In this document: positions 5,241-9,879 of the stretch, in pieces
How the letters are laid out: the number at the start of each line of letters is the position of its first letter
Numbering within the stretch: the first letter of the stretch is position 1
Source of the DNA: Pseudomonadota bacterium
GTDB lineage: Bacteria; Pseudomonadota; Gammaproteobacteria; Burkholderiales; Sulfuriferulaceae
Length of the DNA: 9,879 nt
Direction: 5' to 3'
Assembly (NCBI GenBank): GCA_021790625.1
Contig: JAJYGL010000095.1
Span: 1 to 9,879 of the forward strand
Notes under the pieces: generated by a model
Told to the model about the DNA's origin: nothing
Database searches by the model: none
Seen by the model: the letters and a program-made list of their open reading frames with translations, nothing else
Translations under genes and position numbers: made by a program

Positions 5241-7939
5241 TATTCCCACAAGGCTCGTGTCGCCTGCACCTCACCCACCACGCGTGCCTTATCCACCAGC
5301 GCATGATGCACATCCTGCAAACGCTGTTCATGCTGCCATTGCCAGTAATGCAACCAGGCGGTCGCGACGGGCATGGCCAGATTCTCCGGCACCAACTCCC
5401 TTTCGCTCGCACACCAGAGTAACGCGGGCACGCCGATATTTTCCGCCATTTCCGGCACCTGTCTGGCATACGCCAACACCAGAAATTGCACCATGAATTC
5501 CACATCAACCATACCACCGACACTATATTTAAGGTCAAAATTCTCCTGTGGATCGGGGTGCGCAGCATAAATTTTCTGCCGCATGGCGACAATCTCCTGC
5601 CACAGCGCAGCCCTATCGCGCTGCACTTGCAATATTTCTTCACGCAGCGCCGAAAATTGTTGCCCGATTGCGGCATCGCCCGCAACAAATCTGGCCCGGG
5701 TCAACGCCTGATGCTCCCATACCCACGCATGATGGCGCTGATAATCCGCGAACGCCGTCATCTGACTGACCAACAAACCCGACGCCCCATCGGGACGCAA
5801 GCGCAAATCGGTATCATACAAGATACCTGCCGGCGTCAGACTGGTAAGCCATGTGACGATACGCTGTGCCAATCGGGCGTAGATGAGCCCGGCATCCGGA
5901 TGTTCGTCCTCATACAAAAATACCATGTCCAGATCCGACGCGTAACCCAACTCCCGGCTGCCCAACTTGCCATAGCCAATGATAGCGAAACGTGGTGTGG
6001 ATCGATGACGATCCCGCACGCCCGCCCATGCCAGGGGCAACACCGCCTGCAACAGAATTTCCGCCAATCTGGTCAGAGATTGCGCCAGATCGGGCAATGC
6101 CACGCCAACCAGCACTTCTTGCGCCAGCAAGTGAAATGTCTGCTGTTGGCGGGCATGACGCAACGTGTCCATCTGCCGCTCGGTATCCTGATGAAAAGAC
6201 ATTAACTGCACATCCAGCGCCTGTTGAAATGCCGCCCAGTCCGGCTTGACCAACAAGAGACGGACATCCAGCAATTCATCCAGCAAAATCGGATTTTTCG
6301 CCAGATAGCGTGCCGCCCACTGACTGGCAGCACAAATCTCCGCCAATTGTGACAATGCACGGGGATACTCTTCCAGCAATGCCATATACGCCACGCGACC
6401 GCCAATGGCTTCCAGAATATCAAGCAAGCGAAACAACGTTGTTTCATCGGCAAAGTGAGCCGCCAATTCAATCGCCAACGCCGCCAAGCGATCGTAACGC
6501 TCGCGATGTTGTTCCAGCAAACGCAAATAACGCTGACTCCGCCGCACAGCACGTAACCGATCCAGCACAACCACCGGTCTGGCATACCCCCATTGCGCCA
6601 ATTCATGACCAGCGGTCTCGTCGTCTACCACACCCAGCCACACTGGCATAGCCACACGCTCGCGCAATGGCTCGGCAGGTGACAGAAATACGCCATCAAA
6701 TGCCTGCGACACTTCTCTGCGATGCTTGTTTAATACCAGATTTAACGCAGCTTCATCGACGAACCCCATACTGGCGGCCAAACGCAGGCGATCATCTTCA
6801 GACGACGGTAACGCTTGGGTCTGTGCGTCATCCAGATATTGCAGACGATGCTCCAACTTGCGCAGAAAAGCATACGCCGCCAACAATCTGTCAACCAACT
6901 CAACATCCAGCAAGCCTCGTTGCGCCAATAATGCCAGCGTCTCCCGTGTCCCTCGCAATTGCAGCGCAACATCACGCCCACCCCGAATCAGCTGAAACAC
7001 CTGTGCGACAAATTCGATTTCACGAATCCCGCCCGGCCCCAGTTTGATATTATCAATCCGGTCACGCCGAATAACCTCGCGCCGAATCTGAGCATGCAAG
7101 CCCCGCATGGCGTCCAGTGCACCATAATCCAGATATTTACGAAACACGAACGGCCGCACAATGGCCGCCAGTTCACGATGACAGCATCCGGTCAGTGCAC
7201 GTGCCTTGGTCCAGGCATAACGCTCCCACTCACGACCATGTCCCTGCAAATAGTCTTCCAGCGCCGAAAAGCCCATGGCCAGCGGACCAGACTCTCCCCA
7301 TGGACGCAAGCGCGTATCCACGCGAAACACAAACCCATTTTCATCCGCCGATGACAATGCCCGCCCCAAACGCTGCCCCAACAACACAAAGAACTGATGA
7401 TGCGTGACCGGACGTGCGCCATCTGTCTCGCCTTCCTCCGGATAGAGGTACACCAAATCAATGTCGGACGATACATTCAACTCGCCACCACCGAGCTTGC
7501 CCATCCCCACCACGACCATCTGCATGATCGAGCCATCCGCATGATGCGGATGACCGTGTAACGCAGACAGCCACTGCCCATGCCATGTCAGCGCACGGTT
7601 TAATGCCACCTCGGCAAGTTCCGTACACACCCGCATCACCTCATCCAGATTCGCCCATCCAGCCAGATCGCGCACCAGCAGTTGCCCGATGACCAACTGG
7701 CGCAAGCGACGCAACGCAAGATGCAGACTGCGTTCATCCGTCACATCCGCTTCATCGAGCCATGCTTCCAGCGCTTGTCGTGTCCAGGCCCGCGACAACA
7801 AAGGCATCAACTGCCCGCCAAACCCCGCATCCGCATCGTGAATACGCTGAAAATAACGGGAAAACCGATAGGCTGCGGCGATTGCATCGTCAATTGACGA
7901 TGGTTCAGGTGTGATGGAAATGGTGCTATCGTGACGCAT
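5225..7939 (-). CDS. glnE: Bifunctional glutamine synthetase adenylyltransferase/adenylyl-removing enzyme
   Basis: Controls glutamine synthetase by adding AMP to, or removing it from, a conserved tyrosine, in response to PII protein and glutamine. It has 904 residues, somewhat shorter than the E. coli enzyme but complete. There are two nucleotidyltransferase domains in tandem: the N-terminal deadenylylating one with GMGKLGGGELNVSSDIDLVY (145-164; metal-binding D159, D161), and the C-terminal adenylylating one with GYGKLGSRELGYASDLDMVF (655-674; D669, D671). Each is followed by its helical PII-uridylyltransferase-like segment, with GPGGIREIEF (301-310) and SVGGMVDVEF (806-815). GAGG lies five bases before the ATG at 7939. 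The last four codons (LGNR) and the TGA are supplied by the terminus of repeat copy 3, so the natural C-terminus was replaced, probably harmlessly. It is divergent from pstS. Confidence 0.97.
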   Translation of the reverse strand: MRHDSTISITPEPSSIDDAIAAAYRFSRYFQRIHDADAGFGGQLMPLLSRAWTRQALEAWLDEADVTDERSLHLALRRLRQLVIGQLLVRDLAGWANLDEVMRVCTELAEVALNRALTWHGQWLSALHGHPHHADGSIMQMVVVGMGKLGGGELNVSSDIDLVYLYPEEGETDGARPVTHHQFFVLLGQRLGRALSSADENGFVFRVDTRLRPWGESGPLAMGFSALEDYLQGHGREWERYAWTKARALTGCCHRELAAIVRPFVFRKYLDYGALDAMRGLHAQIRREVIRRDRIDNIKLGPGGIREIEFVAQVFQLIRGGRDVALQLRGTRETLALLAQRGLLDVELVDRLLAAYAFLRKLEHRLQYLDDAQTQALPSSEDDRLRLAASMGFVDEAALNLVLNKHRREVSQAFDGVFLSPAEPLRERVAMPVWLGVVDDETAGHELAQWGYARPVVVLDRLRAVRRSQRYLRLLEQHRERYDRLAALAIELAAHFADETTLFRLLDILEAIGGRVAYMALLEEYPRALSQLAEICAASQWAARYLAKNPILLDELLDVRLLLVKPDWAAFQQALDVQLMSFHQDTERQMDTLRHARQQQTFHLLAQEVLVGVALPDLAQSLTRLAEILLQAVLPLAWAGVRDRHRSTPRFAIIGYGKLGSRELGYASDLDMVFLYEDEHPDAGLIYARLAQRIVTWLTSLTPAGILYDTDLRLRPDGASGLLVSQMTAFADYQRHHAWVWEHQALTRARFVAGDAAIGQQFSALREEILQVQRDRAALWQEIVAMRQKIYAAHPDPQENFDLKYSVGGMVDVEFMVQFLVLAYARQVPEMAENIGVPALLWCASERELVPENLAMPVATAWLHYWQWQHEQRLQDVHHALVDKARVVGEVQATRALWEYLGNR

Positions 7940-8012
7940 TGTTTACCTCAGCAGATTCAAACGCCCTGTGCGCCAACATCTCCCGAAAAACTCCGGGCCA
8001 GTCATGAGATAT

Positions 8013-8041
8013 GATATACGGAAAACAATGCTGGCAGACAA
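8013..8041 (-). promoter_or_regulatory. Candidate glnE promoter
   Basis: On the minus strand TTGTCT (8041-8036), a 17-bp spacer and TATATC (8018-8013) make a modest sigma-70 promoter (4 of 6 in each box). The -10 ends about 73 bp before the glnE ATG. Confidence 0.3.
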
Positions 8042-8109
8042 TCTGTACATCGTCATGTTTCTGCAATATATCTCAAGTAGAATGTGAATGCTGAAATGAG
8101 TCGAGCCTT

Positions 8110-8142
8110 GTGTTCAAAGCGTGTCAAAAACGTGTCAAATAC
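8110..8142 (+). promoter_or_regulatory. Pho-box-like tandem array upstream of pstS
   Basis: Three units with an exact 11-bp period begin at 8110 (GTGTTCAAAGC), 8121 (GTGTCAAAAAC) and 8132 (GTGTCAAATAC). A weaker fourth unit begins at 8143 (GTTGATG). PhoB sites are direct repeats of a CTGTCAT-like 7-mer with a 4-bp AT-rich spacer, which is this layout. The position in front of pstS agrees with control by PhoB under phosphate limitation. Confidence 0.7.
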
Positions 8143-8184
8143 GTTGATGACCGACATCACCAAATCATATTGAACCATGCCGAC

Positions 8185-8213
8185 TTGGGAAACAAAGTGA
8201 AACCAGTTATAAA
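8185..8213 (+). promoter_or_regulatory. Candidate sigma-70 promoter of pstS
   Basis: TTGGGA (8185-8190), a 17-bp spacer and TATAAA (8208-8213): 4 of 6 and 5 of 6 consensus matches. It lies about 60 bp before the pstS ATG. Because the Pho-like array ends over 40 bp upstream of the -35, a separate PhoB-dependent -10 such as CATATT (8166-8171) is also possible. Confidence 0.45.
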
Positions 8214-8274
8214 GACCGCAACGGAAACTCGTTGTTAAATATCAGCCGTTCGATTGATAAATATGGAGAAATGC

Positions 8275-9315
8275 ATGTCTATAAAAAATCTTGTCACCCG
8301 CACCCTGCTTGCCGCATTAATGCTCAGCGCCGGAATTGCCAGCGCCGGAGAAATGACTGGCGCCGGCTCGACATTCGCCTACCCGATTTATGCCAAATGG
8401 GCCGAAGCATACAAAGCCAGTAGCGGCGTCAGCCTGAACTATCAATCAATCGGGTCTGGTGGCGGCATCAAACAGATCGAAAACAATACGGTCAATTTTG
8501 GTGCTTCGGACATGCCGCTGAAGCCTGAAGTGCTGAAACAAAATGGTTTGATGCAGTTTCCTACCGTCATCGGTGGTGTGGTTCCCGTTGTTAATGTTCC
8601 TGGCGTACAGGCCGGAAAACTGCATCTGAACGGCAAAGTGCTGGCCGACATCTACATGGGCAAGGTCATCACCTGGAACAACCCGGAAATTGAAGCACTG
8701 AATCGCGGCATGCATCTGCCATCCACCCATATCACCGTTGTTCACCGCTCTGACGGTTCTGGCACTACTTTCATTTTTGCCAGCTATCTGTCAAAAGTCA
8801 GCCCGGAATGGGCGAAAAAAGTCGGTGTTGATACCTCCATCCCATGGCCTGCCGGCGTAGGCGGCAAGGGCAATGAAGGCGTGGCGTCCTTTGTACAACG
8901 CATCAAAGGGTCGATTGGCTATGTAGAATACGCCTATGCCAAACAAAACAAAATGGCGTATGTTTTGATGCAAAACCGCGAAGGTCAATATGTCCCTCCG
9001 TTTGCCGCCAACATCCAAGCTGCTGCTGCCGGTACCGATTGGTCGAAAATACCTGATTTTTATGAAATGCTGACCAACGAACCCGGCAAAATGAGCTGGC
9101 CTATCACGGGCGCCACGTTCATTCTCATGCACACCACGCAAGATCACCCCGAAAATGGCAAGATTGTGCTGAAATTCTTCGACTGGGGATTCAACAAAGG
9201 CGGCAAACTGGCTGAAGATCTGGACTATGTGCCATTGCCAAAAACCGTCACTGATCTGATCGAAAAAGATTGGTCTGAAAAAATTCACGACGCCAGCGGC
9301 AAAGCAATCTGGTAA
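8275..9315 (+). CDS. pstS: Periplasmic phosphate-binding protein PstS
   Basis: Substrate-binding component of the high-affinity phosphate ABC transporter PstSCAB. The ATG at 8275 is preferred over upstream in-frame starts (8254 TTG, 8263 ATG) because GGAG lies six bases before it and the signal peptide then starts normally. This gives 346 residues, typical of PstS. The signal peptide MSIKNLVTRTLLAALMLSAG ends ASA, with cleavage after residue 24. Phosphate-binding loops are visible: GAGSTF (29-34), GSGGG (60-64), GASD (76-79), RSDGSGTT (158-165) and GGKGNEGV (196-203). It is followed by pstC 87 bp downstream, with a hairpin between them, and preceded by the Pho-box-like array, so induction by phosphate starvation is likely. 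Confidence 0.97.
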   Translation: MSIKNLVTRTLLAALMLSAGIASAGEMTGAGSTFAYPIYAKWAEAYKASSGVSLNYQSIGSGGGIKQIENNTVNFGASDMPLKPEVLKQNGLMQFPTVIGGVVPVVNVPGVQAGKLHLNGKVLADIYMGKVITWNNPEIEALNRGMHLPSTHITVVHRSDGSGTTFIFASYLSKVSPEWAKKVGVDTSIPWPAGVGGKGNEGVASFVQRIKGSIGYVEYAYAKQNKMAYVLMQNREGQYVPPFAANIQAAAAGTDWSKIPDFYEMLTNEPGKMSWPITGATFILMHTTQDHPENGKIVLKFFDWGFNKGGKLAEDLDYVPLPKTVTDLIEKDWSEKIHDASGKAIW

Positions 9316-9344
9316 AATCTAACACCATTTTGTAGCGTTTCACA

Positions 9345-9374
9345 CCACGACGACAGATATCCCTGCCGTCGTGG
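9345..9374 (+). terminator. Intercistronic hairpin between pstS and pstC
   Basis: CCACGACGACAG (9345-9356) pairs with CTGCCGTCGTGG (9363-9374) in 11 of 12 positions around a 6-nt loop. No T-run follows, so it is more likely a partial terminator or an mRNA-stabilising hairpin that keeps PstS more abundant than the membrane components, as seen in other binding-protein operons. Confidence 0.55.
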
Positions 9375-9402
9375 CGTAAAACACAAACCCGGTCAGGAAA
9401 AC

Positions 9403-9879
9403 ATGACTTCCACGTCAAACCAAACCTCATCGCACGACACGCGCATGCAACGCTTCGCCATACAAGACAAAATCTTTGTTAGCCTGGCACAACTCTTTGC
9501 TTTTATTGTCTTTGCCCTGTTATTCGGCATTCTGATATCGCTGATCATTGGCAGTTTGCCCAGCATTCATAAATTTGGCTTCGGTTTTATCACCGGCACC
9601 GCGTGGGATCCCGTTACCGAAAAATTCGGTGGTCTGGTACCTATCGTCGGCACACTGGTTACCTCGTTTATCGCCTTGCTGATCGGTGTACCCATCAGTT
9701 TTGGTATCGCACTATTTTTGACCGAGCTGTCACCCAATTGGCTCAAACGTCCACTGGGAATTGCCATCGAATTGCTCGCGGGCATCCCCAGCATCATCTA
9801 TGGCATGTGGGGACTGTTTGTTTTCGCACCCTTTTTTGGCGACCATATTGAACAATGGCTTATCGACAACCTCGGCAAC
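9403..9879 (+). CDS. pstC: Phosphate ABC transporter permease PstC (partial, N-terminal 159 residues)
   Basis: Inner-membrane channel subunit of PstSCAB, cut by the right edge. The ATG at 9403 has AGGA five bases before it. After a polar N-terminus of about 23 residues comes a first membrane helix (about residues 26-50), then the periplasmic loop FGFGFITGTAWDPVTEKFGG, which is characteristic of PstC. A second helix (GTLVTSFIALLIGVPISFGI) and a third follow; the permease segment ELLAGIPSIIYGMWG resembles the conserved region that contacts the ATPase. It follows pstS in the same direction, and pstA, pstB and phoU would be expected beyond the window. Confidence 0.95.
   Translation, partial: MTSTSNQTSSHDTRMQRFAIQDKIFVSLAQLFAFIVFALLFGILISLIIGSLPSIHKFGFGFITGTAWDPVTEKFGGLVPIVGTLVTSFIALLIGVPISFGIALFLTELSPNWLKRPLGIAIELLAGIPSIIYGMWGLFVFAPFFGDHIEQWLIDNLGN

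Noticed and set aside
5486..6205. Open frame of 239 codons on the plus strand inside glnE
   Set aside because: Antisense to a well-conserved segment of GlnE, with no start signal or recognisable family.
1..9879. CRISPR array, tRNA or rRNA genes
   Set aside because: No regularly spaced repeats with unique spacers, and no tRNA- or rRNA-like sequence recognised on either strand.

Overview
The window reads as chromosomal DNA of a denitrifying betaproteobacterium, most like the Nitrosomonadales/Gallionellales group. This is inferred from protein character (GlnE, PstS/PstC, a DNR-type regulator) and moderate GC content; the genus cannot be fixed from the sequence alone. It holds a nitrous-oxide respiration region on the left, a phosphate-uptake operon on the right, and housekeeping genes between.

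Left (1-4060): four genes on the minus strand, read right to left: a small class I cytochrome c (3906 to 3550), a Crp/Fnr-family regulator of the DNR type (ATG at 3364, probably starting further upstream, to 2738), nitrous oxide reductase nosZ (2519 to 552), and the N-terminus of a secreted or membrane protein (116 to the left edge). Upstream of both the cytochrome and nosZ lies an FNR/DNR-type palindrome (TTGAT-N4-ATCAA, perfect for the cytochrome, one mismatch for nosZ). Each palindrome is spaced to sit at -41.5 relative to a good -10 box. This suggests a small regulon in which the regulator turns on the reductase and a possible electron donor under low oxygen or nitrogen oxides.

Middle (4060-7940): fpr, a ferredoxin/flavodoxin-NADP reductase on the plus strand, converges on glnE, the bifunctional glutamine synthetase adenylyltransferase/deadenylase, on the minus strand.

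Right (7940-9879): a divergent intergenic region with a Pho-box-like array of 11-bp repeats, followed by pstS and the first half of pstC (cut by the window edge).

The most unusual feature is a MITE-like dispersed repeat present three times in the same orientation. Copy 1 (159-441) is the longest and has both termini. Copy 2 (about 4165-4284) keeps only the right part. Copy 3 (about 5134-5240) is internally deleted. The ends are inverted repeats with the core GGAACCGCTGATCTATTC. Copy 1 sits in the centre of an outer 12-bp inverted repeat downstream of nosZ. Copy 2 lies 22 bp before fpr and carries a promoter-like sequence pointing into it. Copy 3 provides the last codons and stop of glnE. The second oddity is the regulator gene: recognisable Crp/Fnr N-terminal sequence continues upstream of the first ATG, and a strong Shine-Dalgarno sits 5 nt before an ACG codon.
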